From Microvirga arvi (GTDB lineage Bacteria; Pseudomonadota; Alphaproteobacteria; Rhizobiales; Beijerinckiaceae): DNA of 64,000 bases. The notes beneath the pieces were generated by a model that saw only the letters and a program-made list of their open reading frames with translations, searched no databases and was not told where the DNA came from. Below are positions 44,237 through 53,435 of this stretch, piece by piece. The stretch covers positions 1 to 64,000 of the forward strand of contig NZ_JAFEMD010000019.1 in NCBI RefSeq assembly GCF_016892765.1, written 5' to 3'. The translations under genes were made by a program, and so were the position numbers. Position 1 is the first letter of the stretch, and each line of letters starts with the position of its first letter.

Positions 44237-45172
44237 ATGATTTCTTTCGTCCTGCGGCGCCTGCTGCAAATGGTTCCGATTGTCCTGTCTATTGCTGCCG
44301 TCATCTTTCTGATGTTCAGCGTGATTCCGGGCACCTTCGTATCGAGCATGAACGACGACGGCCGCAGCGTCATGGACGCCGAAGTTGCGGCTCGAATTAA
44401 CAAAGAGTTTGGGCTGGACGATCCTGTTTACATCCGGTTCGGCAAGTACGTAGGCCAGCTTGCGACACTCGATCTCGGAACCTCGTTCCGGACGCGCCAA
44501 CCGGTCACGACGGTCTTGGCGGACCGAATGTGGCCAACCGCGCAGCTTGCCCTCGCTTCCATGCTGTTTGCCATCGTCTTCGGTGTCCCGCTCGGTTTTA
44601 TCGCCGCTCTGCGACAGGGAAGCTGGATCGATACGATTTCAATGGTCAGCGCCGTGTCGGGTCTGTCGCTCCCGAAATTCTGGCTGGGCCTGATGCTGAT
44701 GTACATCTTTGCCCTTGTGCTCGGCTGGCTGCCAAGCTTCGGCTACGGGGATGGCGGCATACGCTACCTGATCCTGCCGTCGATTGCCCTCGGCGTTGCA
44801 CCAATGGCGCTTCTGGCGCGCACGACACGGGCCACGGTGCTCGAAATCATGAATGCCGATTTCGTGCGAACCGCCCGGGCCAAGGGAATGAGCGAGGCTC
44901 GCGTGGTGCAATGGCATCTGACGCGGAACGCTCTCGTCATCGTCCTCACCACCATCGGCCTGCAGTTTGGCACCGTCATCGGGCAGGCCGTCGTCGTCGA
45001 GAAGCTCTTCGCCTGGCCAGGACTGGGATCCTTGCTCGTCGACAGCGTCACATTGAGGGACATCCCTGTCGTGCAGGGGGCAATCTTAGTGATCGTCCTC
45101 TTCTTTCTCCTGATCAACACCCTCGTCGATGTCGTCTGCGCGATTATCGACCCGCGCATCAAGTACACCTGA
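44237..45172 (+). CDS. dppB: peptide ABC transporter permease, DppB type
   Basis: The 311-residue inner-membrane protein has about six helices. The first is at residues 9-30 (LLQMVPIVLSIAAVIFLMF), followed by the large periplasmic loop usual in DppB, and the EAA-type loop VRTARAKGMSEARVVQWHLTRNAL that contacts the ATPases. A GGAG lies before the ATG. It starts the dppBCDF set; the 228 bases since the M81 gene could hold a promoter. Confidence 0.93.
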   Translation: MISFVLRRLLQMVPIVLSIAAVIFLMFSVIPGTFVSSMNDDGRSVMDAEVAARINKEFGLDDPVYIRFGKYVGQLATLDLGTSFRTRQPVTTVLADRMWPTAQLALASMLFAIVFGVPLGFIAALRQGSWIDTISMVSAVSGLSLPKFWLGLMLMYIFALVLGWLPSFGYGDGGIRYLILPSIALGVAPMALLARTTRATVLEIMNADFVRTARAKGMSEARVVQWHLTRNALVIVLTTIGLQFGTVIGQAVVVEKLFAWPGLGSLLVDSVTLRDIPVVQGAILVIVLFFLLINTLVDVVCAIIDPRIKYT

Positions 45173-45181
45173 GGGGACGAC

Positions 45182-46003
45182 ATGAAGATCAGAGCCAATC
45201 TCCTGATCGGAGGATTTCTCTTTGCCGCCGTGGTGATCGCAGGATCCCTTGCACCTTGGCTTGCTCATACCGATCCGGTCATGGATGCGGACCTGCTCTA
45301 TGCGGAGGAGCCGCCGGGAGCCGCGTTCTGGTTTGGCACGGATGCGCAGGGGCGCGATATCTACAGCCGGGTTCTCTACGGGGCGCGGATTTCGCTCACC
45401 GTCGGGATCATCTCGCAGCTCATCAACACGGTGATCGGAGCCTGCCTCGGGGTGTCCGCCGGATATTGGGGCGGGTGGTGGGATGATTTCGTGAGTGGCT
45501 TGACCAACATGATGCTGGCCATTCCGTCTCTCATCTTTGCCCTCGCAATCATGGCGATCCTCAATCCAGGGCTGACCAGTCTGCTGATTGCACTCGGCCT
45601 CACCAACTGGTCTTTCACCTGCCGCCTTGCCCGCGCCTCGACCCTGTCACTCAAGAGCCAGGGATACGTCCAGGCGGCGAAGGTCCTGGGCTACAGCGAC
45701 GTGCGCATCATGCTGACACAGCTTCTGCCCAATATGCTCGGCCCCATCATCGTTATCGGCACTCTCGGCATGGGCGGTGCGGTTCTTGCCGAGGCTGCTC
45801 TCTCCTTTCTTGGTCTCGGCATCCGCCCGCCGTTCCCGAGCTGGGGCAGCATGCTGTCCGATGCGCGGGATCAGATCACCACGGCGCCCTGGATTTCGAT
45901 CTTCCCCGGCCTTGCAATCTTCGTCACGGTTCTTGGCTTGAACCTGCTCGGCGACGGCCTTCGCGACATTCTCGATCCTCAATCGCGGAGCCGACGGGCA
46001 TGA
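45182..46003 (+). CDS. dppC: peptide ABC transporter permease, DppC type
   Basis: The 273-residue partner of DppB has an N-terminal helix (LLIGGFLFAAVVIAGSLAPWL), the DppC hallmark FWFGTDAQGRDIYSRVLYGARISL, four further helices and the EAA loop SLKSQGYVQAAKVLGYSDVRIMLTQLLPN. It lies 9 bases after dppB and overlaps dppD by 4 bases. Confidence 0.93.
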   Translation: MKIRANLLIGGFLFAAVVIAGSLAPWLAHTDPVMDADLLYAEEPPGAAFWFGTDAQGRDIYSRVLYGARISLTVGIISQLINTVIGACLGVSAGYWGGWWDDFVSGLTNMMLAIPSLIFALAIMAILNPGLTSLLIALGLTNWSFTCRLARASTLSLKSQGYVQAAKVLGYSDVRIMLTQLLPNMLGPIIVIGTLGMGGAVLAEAALSFLGLGIRPPFPSWGSMLSDARDQITTAPWISIFPGLAIFVTVLGLNLLGDGLRDILDPQSRSRRA

Positions 46004-46980
46004 CAGGACAGGCGCTTCTTGAGGTAGAGGGTCTCCGTATCGATCTGTCCGTCAACGGCCGGAGGTATCCGGCGGTGCAGGATGTCTCGTTCAGCATCAG
46101 GCGCGGAGAGACGTTCGGTCTGGTAGGTGAGTCCGGATGCGGTAAGAGCATCACCGCTCTTGCCCTGATCGGTCTGCTGAGAAATCCCCTCAGCATTGCA
46201 GGCGGCAGCATACGTTTCGATGGGCAGGAGCTGCGGGATCTGTCGCCGGGCGGCATGCGCAAGCTGCGGGGCAGCCGGATCTCGATGATCTTTCAGGAGC
46301 CGATGACGGCCCTCAATCCGCTGTCGCCGGTCGGGCGACAGATTGCCGAGATGTTCGTGCTTCACAAGGGTGCGAACTGGAGGGAGGCGGAGCGCCAGGC
46401 GGTGGAGGCCCTCGCAAGGGTCCGGGTGCCCGCACCGGAGCGGCGCGTAAAGGATTTCCCGCATCAGCTCTCGGGCGGCATGCGGCAGCGCGTCATGATC
46501 GCCATGGCGCTGGTTTGCGGGCCCGATCTCCTGTTGGCGGACGAGCCGACGACAGCGCTCGACGTGACGGTCCAGGCCGAGATCCTCGACCTGATCCGGG
46601 AGCTTTCCGCAGCGCAGGGGACCGCGGTTTTCATGATCAGCCACGATCTCGGGCTTATTGCCAACATGTGCCAGAACGTCGGAGTCATGTATGCCGGTCG
46701 CTTGGTCGAGCAGCGCGCTGCCGACAGCATATTCCTAGCTCCGAGGCATCCATATACGCAGGGGCTCCTCGCCTCGCTCCCGCTTCTAGGAGCCCGCTCC
46801 AAGTTTGGCCGCAAGAAGCTTAAGGAGATCGAAGGCGTGGTGCCTCCTGTCGTGGCTTTTCCAACCGGCTGCCGGTTCAACCCCCGCTGCCATGCCGCGA
46901 CCGATCTCTGTCGAGCCGAAGATCCTGTTGTGACGCCGCTTCCCGACAGCGGTCTCGTACGGTGCCATTATCATGACTGA
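46000..46980 (+). CDS. dppD: peptide ABC transporter ATPase, DppD type
   Basis: The ATPase has 326 residues. Walker A is GESGCGKS, the Q-loop ISMIFQEPMTALNPL, the signature LSGGMRQRVMIAMAL, Walker B LLLADEPTTALDV and the H-loop MISHDLG. The C-terminal oligopeptide-transporter domain contains the FNPRCHAATDLC cysteines that in this family can hold an iron-sulfur cluster. It overlaps dppC by 4 bases and dppF by 8 bases. Confidence 0.94.
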   Translation: MTGQALLEVEGLRIDLSVNGRRYPAVQDVSFSIRRGETFGLVGESGCGKSITALALIGLLRNPLSIAGGSIRFDGQELRDLSPGGMRKLRGSRISMIFQEPMTALNPLSPVGRQIAEMFVLHKGANWREAERQAVEALARVRVPAPERRVKDFPHQLSGGMRQRVMIAMALVCGPDLLLADEPTTALDVTVQAEILDLIRELSAAQGTAVFMISHDLGLIANMCQNVGVMYAGRLVEQRAADSIFLAPRHPYTQGLLASLPLLGARSKFGRKKLKEIEGVVPPVVAFPTGCRFNPRCHAATDLCRAEDPVVTPLPDSGLVRCHYHD

Positions 46981-47986
46981 CACTTCCAACGACACGATCC
47001 TGAAGGTCGAAAACCTCGCGGTTCATTTTCCGGTTGGGCGAGGGCTCCTCGGAGGATCGCGGCGGTTCGTGCATGCTGTGGACGGGGTCGACCTGGAATT
47101 GAAGCGAGGCGAGTGCTTTGGTCTCGTCGGCGAGTCTGGCTGTGGCAAGTCGACTTTGGCACTCTCCATCCTCGGCCTGCAGGCGCCGACGCGCGGCCGT
47201 GTGGTTGTTGATGGGCACGAGGTCGGCACGGCGGGGAGGGACCGGAAGACGAGGGCGCGGATCACGCAAATGGTATTCCAGGACCCATATTCCTCGCTCA
47301 ACCCGCGTCAGACGGTGCGGAGGACGCTCGAGACTCCTCTGCGCCTACACGGCATCACGGCAAAGAGCGAGATCGACGGGAGGATCGGCGACATGCTGGC
47401 GCGCGTCGGCCTGCGGCCAGAGGCTGCAGAGCGCTACCCGCACGAGTTTTCCGGCGGACAGCGACAGCGGATCGGAATTGCGCGCGCCCTTATCCTCGAG
47501 CCGAAGATCGTCGTTCTGGATGAGCCGGTTTCCGCACTGGATGTCTCCATCCGAGCCCAGATCATCAACCTGCTTCTCGAACTTAAGGAGACGCTCGGTC
47601 TCTCATATATCATGATCAGCCACGATCTCGGCGTGGTCGAGCACATGAGCGATCGGGTCGCCGTTATGTATCTCGGCCGCATCGTCGAGAGCGGCCCATG
47701 GAACACGATTTTCACGCAGCCTGGGCATCCCTACACGCGGGCGCTCATCGCGGCGATCCCCGATCCGTTCAAACGAAGCAGCGGCACCAAGATCACCGGC
47801 GAGATCCCGAACCCGCTCAGTCCGCCGACAGGCTGCGGTTTTCACCCCCGATGCCCGGAAGCGCGGGACATCTGCCGGACGCCCCCAGCGCCAGCGCTCG
47901 AAAATCGGGGAGGGGAGCACCACGTCCGGTGCCGGAGAGTCGACGAGATTGCCATCCCAGATGGTTTGGCAACAGCCGTAGGCTGA
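46973..47986 (+). CDS. dppF: peptide ABC transporter ATPase, DppF type
   Basis: The ATPase has 337 residues. Walker A is GESGCGKST, the Q-loop MVFQDPYSSLNPR, the signature FSGGQRQRIGIARAL, Walker B IVVLDEPVSALDV and the H-loop MISHDLGVV. The C-terminal domain holds FHPRCPEARDIC. With DppD it powers the DppBC channel. A hairpin terminator follows at 48087. Confidence 0.94.
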   Translation: MTDTSNDTILKVENLAVHFPVGRGLLGGSRRFVHAVDGVDLELKRGECFGLVGESGCGKSTLALSILGLQAPTRGRVVVDGHEVGTAGRDRKTRARITQMVFQDPYSSLNPRQTVRRTLETPLRLHGITAKSEIDGRIGDMLARVGLRPEAAERYPHEFSGGQRQRIGIARALILEPKIVVLDEPVSALDVSIRAQIINLLLELKETLGLSYIMISHDLGVVEHMSDRVAVMYLGRIVESGPWNTIFTQPGHPYTRALIAAIPDPFKRSSGTKITGEIPNPLSPPTGCGFHPRCPEARDICRTPPAPALENRGGEHHVRCRRVDEIAIPDGLATAVG

Positions 47987-48086
47987 GCGGCAGATCACTT
48001 CCGGAGCCGCAGAGCTGACCTTGGAGCATGTTGCGGCGAAGTGGATCCGGTTCGCCGTCAATAAAGCGGCGAGAAATAGAAGAGGG

Positions 48087-48114
48087 CTGTTTCCATCAAC
48101 ATGGAAACAGTTTT
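48087..48114 (+). terminator. rho-independent terminator after dppF
   Basis: A perfect 10-bp stem CTGTTTCCAT/ATGGAAACAG with a 4-base loop is followed by TTTT. It lies 100 bases after the dppF stop and 43 bases before the GGT-like ATG, so it may end the dpp transcript or attenuate read-through into the next gene. Confidence 0.7.
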
Positions 48115-48156
48115 ACGCTGCAACCTCCGCGCGCAGCTGTTTCAGCGAGTGTCTTC

Positions 48157-49902
48157 ATGAATGCTCAGCCTCCCAATCCAGGTCTTAGTCTCGGGGCCAC
48201 GGGCGCTCACCGTCCGACGCTGCTGGGTACCCTGCATATGGCCGTGTCCGGGCATTATGCAGCCTCCCATGCCGCGTTTGCAATTCTCGAAGCCGGAGGC
48301 AATGCGGTGGATGCTGGGGTTGCCGCTGGCATTGTTCTGGCTGTGGTTCAGTGCGATCTGGTCAACTTTGCCGGCGTCGCGCCGATCATCCTGTATGACA
48401 GCAAGACTGCATCGATTCACACGATAGCGGGACTGGGGCCATGGCCTCGGCGCACGGATGTGCAGGTGTTTCGACGCGAGTACGGCGGCAGAATCCCGCA
48501 CGGGATCTTCCGCAGCGTCGTTCCCGGAGCGCCGTCAGCCTGGATCACGGCTTTGCAGCGCTTCGGAACCATGAGCTTCGGCGAAGTTGCATCCGCAGCC
48601 ATCAGGTTCGCCTGCAACGGTTTCCCGATGTACCCATTGCTCGCCGATATGATTGCCCTTCATGAGAATGACTACAGGCGCTGGCCGTCGAATGCGTCCG
48701 TCTTCTTGCCGCAGGGGCGTCCTCCTCGGACAGGGGAGATTTTCGTCCAGCGGGACCTTGCAGGAACGCTTCAGTATCTCGCCGATGAAGAGCGCTCAGC
48801 TTCGTCGCGCGGCCGCGATGCGGGATTGGAGGCCGCGCATGCAGCATTCTACCGGGGTGATATCGCGGCTGCCATCGATCATTTTTTCCGGCAGGAGGGG
48901 GGCTGGCTGCAGGCCGACGATCTGAAGGAGTTCACCGCACCGGTCGAGCCTGCCGTCATGCGCTCCTTTGCAGGCGTCGATCTGCATGTCTGCGGACCCT
49001 GGACTCAGGGGCCGGTGCTCTTGCAGGCCCTTGGTCTGCTCGATCCCGGCGATCTTCGCCGGCTGGAGCACAATTCCCCGCAATACATCCATGCCGTCGT
49101 GGAAGCGCTCAAGCTGTCCTTTGCGGACCGGGAGCGCTATTACGGGGATCCGCAGACGATCCATGTGCCTCTCGGGATGCTGCTCTCGGACAAGAACCGA
49201 ATGACCCGGCGTTCGATGATCGATCCTGACCGCGCCGCTCCCGGCCTGCCGGTCCCGTCTGGCTCCGGTGCGCATTTGCCGGATTTGGCTGCCGCATCCG
49301 GACAGCCGGGCCCCCCAGGCGATACGTCGTTCGTCTGTGTCGTAGATCGTCATGGCAATGCATTTGCCGCAACACCCAGCGATACATCCTATGATTCCGT
49401 CATGGTGCCCGGCACCGGGCTGTGTCCTTCCTCGCGCGGCTCTCAAGGATACACGGATCCGGCCCATCCCGGGTATATCAACCCCGGTCGACGCCCGCGC
49501 CTCACGTGCAATCCGGCTCTTGCGATCAAGGAAGGCGAGTGGATCATGCCATTCGGAACACCGGGCGGCGACGTGCAGTGCCAGGCCATGCTGCAGGTCT
49601 TCCTTAACCGCGTCATCTTCGGGCACGATCTCCAGGTTGCCGTCGAGGCACCGCGCTTTGCCACATACAGTTTTCCGAACTCGTTTGATCCGCACGATTA
49701 CTTCCCGGCCCGATTGGCTCTCGAGGGGCGTTTTCCCACCACGGTCGGAACCGACCTACGGGCCAAGGGACACGATGTTCATTGCTGGCCGGACTGGACA
49801 TGGCTCGCGGGGGCAGTCTGCGCCGCGTCGACGGATGTATCTACCGGAGTTCATGCTGGAGCCGCGGACCCCCGGCGGGCTTCCTATGCGGTCGGGTGGT
49901 AA
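48157..49902 (+). CDS. gamma-glutamyltransferase-like Ntn hydrolase
   Basis: The proenzyme has 581 residues from the ATG at 48157; the open frame extends back to 48028, but that part contains the terminator hairpin. Large-subunit motifs are GHYAASHAAFAILEAGGNAVDAG, NFAGVAPIILYD and VVPGAPSAW. The small subunit should begin at Thr390 (GDTSFVCVVDRHGNAF), followed by MPFGTPGGDVQCQA, the GGT substrate-binding loop. No signal peptide is seen, so it is probably cytoplasmic. Linked to a dipeptide importer and an M81 peptidase, it likely processes imported gamma-glutamyl or related amides (inference). Confidence 0.88.
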   Translation: MNAQPPNPGLSLGATGAHRPTLLGTLHMAVSGHYAASHAAFAILEAGGNAVDAGVAAGIVLAVVQCDLVNFAGVAPIILYDSKTASIHTIAGLGPWPRRTDVQVFRREYGGRIPHGIFRSVVPGAPSAWITALQRFGTMSFGEVASAAIRFACNGFPMYPLLADMIALHENDYRRWPSNASVFLPQGRPPRTGEIFVQRDLAGTLQYLADEERSASSRGRDAGLEAAHAAFYRGDIAAAIDHFFRQEGGWLQADDLKEFTAPVEPAVMRSFAGVDLHVCGPWTQGPVLLQALGLLDPGDLRRLEHNSPQYIHAVVEALKLSFADRERYYGDPQTIHVPLGMLLSDKNRMTRRSMIDPDRAAPGLPVPSGSGAHLPDLAAASGQPGPPGDTSFVCVVDRHGNAFAATPSDTSYDSVMVPGTGLCPSSRGSQGYTDPAHPGYINPGRRPRLTCNPALAIKEGEWIMPFGTPGGDVQCQAMLQVFLNRVIFGHDLQVAVEAPRFATYSFPNSFDPHDYFPARLALEGRFPTTVGTDLRAKGHDVHCWPDWTWLAGAVCAASTDVSTGVHAGAADPRRASYAVGW

Positions 49903-49946
49903 CCGACCGGCGCACCTGCTCAGTCATGCGCTGTCTCCAAGGAAAA

Positions 49947-49977
49947 CATCCCGGCACCTCTGGAAGATGCCGGGATG
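49947..49977. terminator. bidirectional hairpin between convergent genes
   Basis: A perfect 10-bp stem CATCCCGGCA/TGCCGGGATG with an 11-base loop lies between the GGT-like gene and the oppositely directed binding-protein gene. On the minus strand GTTTTCC follows the stem, so it may serve both transcripts. Confidence 0.6.
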
Positions 49978-50013
49978 AAAGTCAGTCGGTTCAACCGTAC
50001 TGGACTGCCGCCG

Positions 50014-51603
50014 TTATTTGGCAGCGGGTGAGGTTTCGTCCACCCACAGATCCTCATAGTTCTGGAACGCAAGCTCCGTTGCGTTCGGCTGCAAGCCCTT
50101 GAGCCAAGGCTGATAAGCCATGACGGCCTTGTTGTAGTTGAAGAACCACATCGGAGCCTCTTCCTGGATGATCGCATTCGCCTTCTTCAGGTACTCGACC
50201 CTCTTGCCTGGATCCCGCTCGTCTCCCGCCTGGTCCAGCAACTTGTCGACTTCTGCGTTCTTGAATGCGGTATAATTACAGGCCGACTGGGGAGTAGCCG
50301 AGTGGAAGCACTTCAGCGATCCAAGCGGATCAGGGCCGGACGTATTCGACCAGATGTAGGCCTGATACTCGCCCTTGCTGACGATGCCTGCAAGAACGGA
50401 TCCCTCCACAGGCTTGATCTTCGCCTTAATCCCGACCTTCTCGAGCATCGGAATGACAGCCTCGACTATGGGGACACCCCAGCTCTCATTCGGGGTCGCC
50501 GTCCACTCGAACTCGAAGCCGCCGGAGTAGCCGGCGTCAGCAAGCAGCTTCTTGGCCTTCTCCGGATCATACGTATACGGCTTCAAGGACTTGTCATAGG
50601 CGGGTGACGACAGAGGAAGCCAGCTTGTGGCTCGGTAGGCCTTATTCTTGTTGAGACGCTTGATGATAAGATCTGCGTCAATGGCGTGGTTGACCGCCTG
50701 TCGAACACGCTTGTCGGTAAAAGGCTTGAAATTGGGATTCATGCCCATGATCCGGGTATAAACCTCCGGTACCTCGAGAATGCCTTTGGAGAGCTCAGGA
50801 TCGGCCTGATAGGCGACATATTGCGCTGGCCCGAGAATCGAGACGTCGATTTCCTTGTTGCGGAAAGCAACGTCGCGCGCGGATGCTTCACCCATGGTCG
50901 AGATCACGATTTTGTCGGCATGAGGCTTGCCCGGCTTGTAGAACTTCTCCCAGCGCTCTGCGACAAACCGGGATCCCGGTACATGCTCGACAAACTTGAA
51001 GGGTCCAAGTCCAATCGGTTTGATCACGAAGGACTCTTTGACCGCTTCATCCGCAGGATAGATGGATGTTGCTGCCGTCCTGAGATAAAAACCGGGATCA
51101 ACACGCTCTGTGAGAGCCATCTCCAAGGTATGGTCGTCAATCTTCCTGAGACCTGAAATTTCCCTAGCCTGTCCCTTCTCGACCTCGACGGCTCCCTTGA
51201 TGATGCGGACGAAGCGCGCGCCCGGATATGCTTTGGCACCATCCATGATGCGCGTGAACGACCATATGATATCATCGGCGGTCATCTTCCGGCCGTGATG
51301 GAAATAGGCGTCATCCCGCAGCTTGTAGGTGTAGGTCAGTCCATCTTCGGAGATATCGACCGATTTGGCGAGTTCCAGAACCGGCTGGTTATTAGTGGCA
51401 TCCCAGTTGTACAGCGAGCGGTGAATTGCCTTGGCGTAAATCTCGTCCTGGGCGCGGTGCGAGGTGTGAATGTCAAGGCTCGAAAAGCTTGAACCGTAGG
51501 GTGCCGAGAAGCGGATTGTGCCACCGTTGCGCGGCGTTTCAGCGTAAGCGTAGGTGCTGATTGCCAGAGTAAGTGCAGTCGAGATAGCTAGTTTCGCGAG
51601 CAA
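50014..51603 (-). CDS. dppA: peptide ABC transporter substrate-binding protein (SBP_bac_5)
   Basis: The protein has 529 residues starting at a TTG (51603) with GGGAGG six bases upstream. This start gives a clean Sec signal (LLAKLAISTALTLAISTYAYA) and is preferred to the longer frame to 51726. SBP_bac_5 motifs include YNWDATNNQPVLELAKSVDISEDGLTYTYKLRDDAYFHHG, VRQAVNHAIDADLII and the late EYLKKANAIIQEEAPMWFF. It is probably the periplasmic receptor for DppBCDF, though convergently transcribed and therefore separately regulated. Confidence 0.9.
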   Translation of the reverse strand: MLAKLAISTALTLAISTYAYAETPRNGGTIRFSAPYGSSFSSLDIHTSHRAQDEIYAKAIHRSLYNWDATNNQPVLELAKSVDISEDGLTYTYKLRDDAYFHHGRKMTADDIIWSFTRIMDGAKAYPGARFVRIIKGAVEVEKGQAREISGLRKIDDHTLEMALTERVDPGFYLRTAATSIYPADEAVKESFVIKPIGLGPFKFVEHVPGSRFVAERWEKFYKPGKPHADKIVISTMGEASARDVAFRNKEIDVSILGPAQYVAYQADPELSKGILEVPEVYTRIMGMNPNFKPFTDKRVRQAVNHAIDADLIIKRLNKNKAYRATSWLPLSSPAYDKSLKPYTYDPEKAKKLLADAGYSGGFEFEWTATPNESWGVPIVEAVIPMLEKVGIKAKIKPVEGSVLAGIVSKGEYQAYIWSNTSGPDPLGSLKCFHSATPQSACNYTAFKNAEVDKLLDQAGDERDPGKRVEYLKKANAIIQEEAPMWFFNYNKAVMAYQPWLKGLQPNATELAFQNYEDLWVDETSPAAK

Positions 51604-51911
51604 ATCAAATCCTCCCAGATTTCTAAAGCCGCAAAGCGCAACGGGGATCTTGCGCTCGCAGAATGACAGCACTCCAGTTGTCACGGCCGTTAGCACCGAA
51701 GCGCTCCCCGTGTGTCTCTTTGACAACTGGTAGATCCTGAACCTCGGATCACCTATCGAAGCGTAAGGCCCTCAATCAGACTGTCAAGCTATAGCCACTG
51801 CCCGTGGAGCTCAGGGCAGAGATTGAGCCAAAAGGTGTCAACTGGGATGCGGATTGACCGTGTTGCATGGATCGTCTGGTGAACGCACTGGGCCCACCCC
51901 GTGCCTGTAGT
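51604..51911. promoter_or_regulatory. upstream region of the binding-protein gene
   Basis: About 308 bases without a gene. It must hold the promoter of the minus-strand dppA-like gene; no operator was recognised. Confidence 0.4.
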
Positions 51912-52390
51912 TTAGGCGATGCGGACGGACGTCGGGCGTCCGAGCTCAAGCATACGGTTCAAGGCATGAATGGCAATGGATATTTCGGTCGCGCGACGCT
52001 GATCCGTCCGTGACCGCAACGCATCCCCGATCACCCGTTTGAAGCGGCTGATGGCGGTTTCCACCAAAGCCCGGCGCGTGTACCCGGACCGCTTCTGCCA
52101 GGCCACACGTCCATGCTCAGCGATGCCGTGGAGATGCCGATCTCGCTCGGTCGAAGTGCTCTCCGCCATGTCGCTCGGTACCGCCGTTGATCGAGGTGGA
52201 ACGATCACGTGAGCCTCAGGATGACGCTCGGCTACGCTACCGTAGATGCCCTCCTGATCGTAAGCTCCATCGCCTGTAAATGAGGCGAGTGGACTGAGAT
52301 CTGATCGAGCAAAGGCTCAACCTGCGAGCCATCATCGACGTCGCTCGTGGTCAATTCGAATCCGAGATCTGGAAAGCACCGTCCTTCTAT
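51912..52390 (-). pseudogene. C-terminal part of an IS5-family transposase, frameshifted
   Basis: The intact C-terminal frame (52208-51912) reads VIVPPRSTAVPS, ERDRHLHGIAEHGRVAWQKRSGY, RALVETAISRFKRVIGDALRSRT and ends ALNRMLELGRPTSVRIA. Upstream, FTGDGAYDQEGIYGSVAERHPEAH lies in frame with it, but LTTSDVDDGSQVEPLLDQIS is in another frame, so a frameshift is present near 52295. The N-terminal half is missing and the remains abut the asparaginase 3' end. It is the same transposase family as the fragment at 41943-42245. Confidence 0.8.
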
Positions 52391-52417
52391 TTGTTCCAGT
52401 CTCGGCAGCCAAATCGC

Positions 52418-53416
52418 CTATCCGTGCAACAAGGCGGCATAGCGGGTGAATTGATCCAAAAGCGCCTCGCTATCGTAGCCTGCGCCAAGCAGCAGGGACA
52501 ACAGTAACCGGGCCTTTAGACCCCCAATATCGCCGCCGTTGATGAGACCGCGGCCGATCAGGTCGATCTCTGAGCCCGGGAAGCCGTAGGTGCGTGAGCA
52601 TACCGGGCCTGCTGTGATCCGCGTGCTCAAGATTACGGGCAAGGTACCGGCCAACTCTTCGAGAGCAGGCACTACAGAGGCTGGAACATGCCCCACACCC
52701 ATGGCCTCGATGACAACTCCTCGGTAACCAAGCGCGGGCAGGGTGGGGAGCAACCTACCGTCATCTCCAAGAGCGATGATGATGAGGGCCACGGGGGCTT
52801 CGTCTCCGTCTACGCCATTCGGAATGGCAGGGCGGCGGACAATCCTGGTGAGGATGCGCGCTTCACCTTCGACAACATATCCCAGCGGTCCCGCTCCGGG
52901 TGACTGGAATGCGGACGGCAACACGGTGCTGATCTTCTGCACGAACCGGGCGGCGTGAATAGTGTCGTTGAGGACGACGAGAGTGCCGAGCCCGCGCGCA
53001 GCCCCCGACGCTGCGGTGATGACGCCCGCGAGCAGATTGGCCGGTCCGTCCGCTCCTGGCGCCTCCGCTCCACGCATTGCGCCGAGCACCACTACAGGCT
53101 TGTCGCTGTCGACCAGCAGGTCGAGCACGAAAGCAGTCTCCTCGATAGTATCTGTTCCCTGGACGACGATGGCGCCGCTGCAATCACCCTGCAGACGCTC
53201 ATTGAGCATTCGAGCGATCTCGCGCAAGTGGGCGAGGGACAGAGAGGCGCCCGGCAGGCGGAACGGAGACAGAGCCTCGATCTCGGCCACCTTCGCAAGG
53301 GCAGGGATGGCGCGAACAAGGTCCTCTCCGGTCAGCGTCGGCACGATGCCTCCCGCGGCGCCCGAGGTCATGGTGATCGTGCCGCCAAGCGACACGAGGA
53401 GCACTTTTGGAAGCAT
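52418..53416 (-). CDS. L-asparaginase family amidohydrolase
   Basis: This 332-residue protein has the two asparaginase signatures: SLGGTITMTS, with the nucleophile Thr13, and VVQGTDTIEETAF, with Thr88 and Asp89. No signal peptide is seen, so it is cytoplasmic. It hydrolyses asparagine or a related amide to the acid and ammonia. As the last gene of the eleven-gene unit (19 bases after the deacetylase), it may release ammonia from a pathway amide rather than from asparagine itself (inference). Confidence 0.88.
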   Translation of the reverse strand: MLPKVLLVSLGGTITMTSGAAGGIVPTLTGEDLVRAIPALAKVAEIEALSPFRLPGASLSLAHLREIARMLNERLQGDCSGAIVVQGTDTIEETAFVLDLLVDSDKPVVVLGAMRGAEAPGADGPANLLAGVITAASGAARGLGTLVVLNDTIHAARFVQKISTVLPSAFQSPGAGPLGYVVEGEARILTRIVRRPAIPNGVDGDEAPVALIIIALGDDGRLLPTLPALGYRGVVIEAMGVGHVPASVVPALEELAGTLPVILSTRITAGPVCSRTYGFPGSEIDLIGRGLINGGDIGGLKARLLLSLLLGAGYDSEALLDQFTRYAALLHG

Positions 53417-53435
53417 GGTCGCTGTCCCTTCCAGC

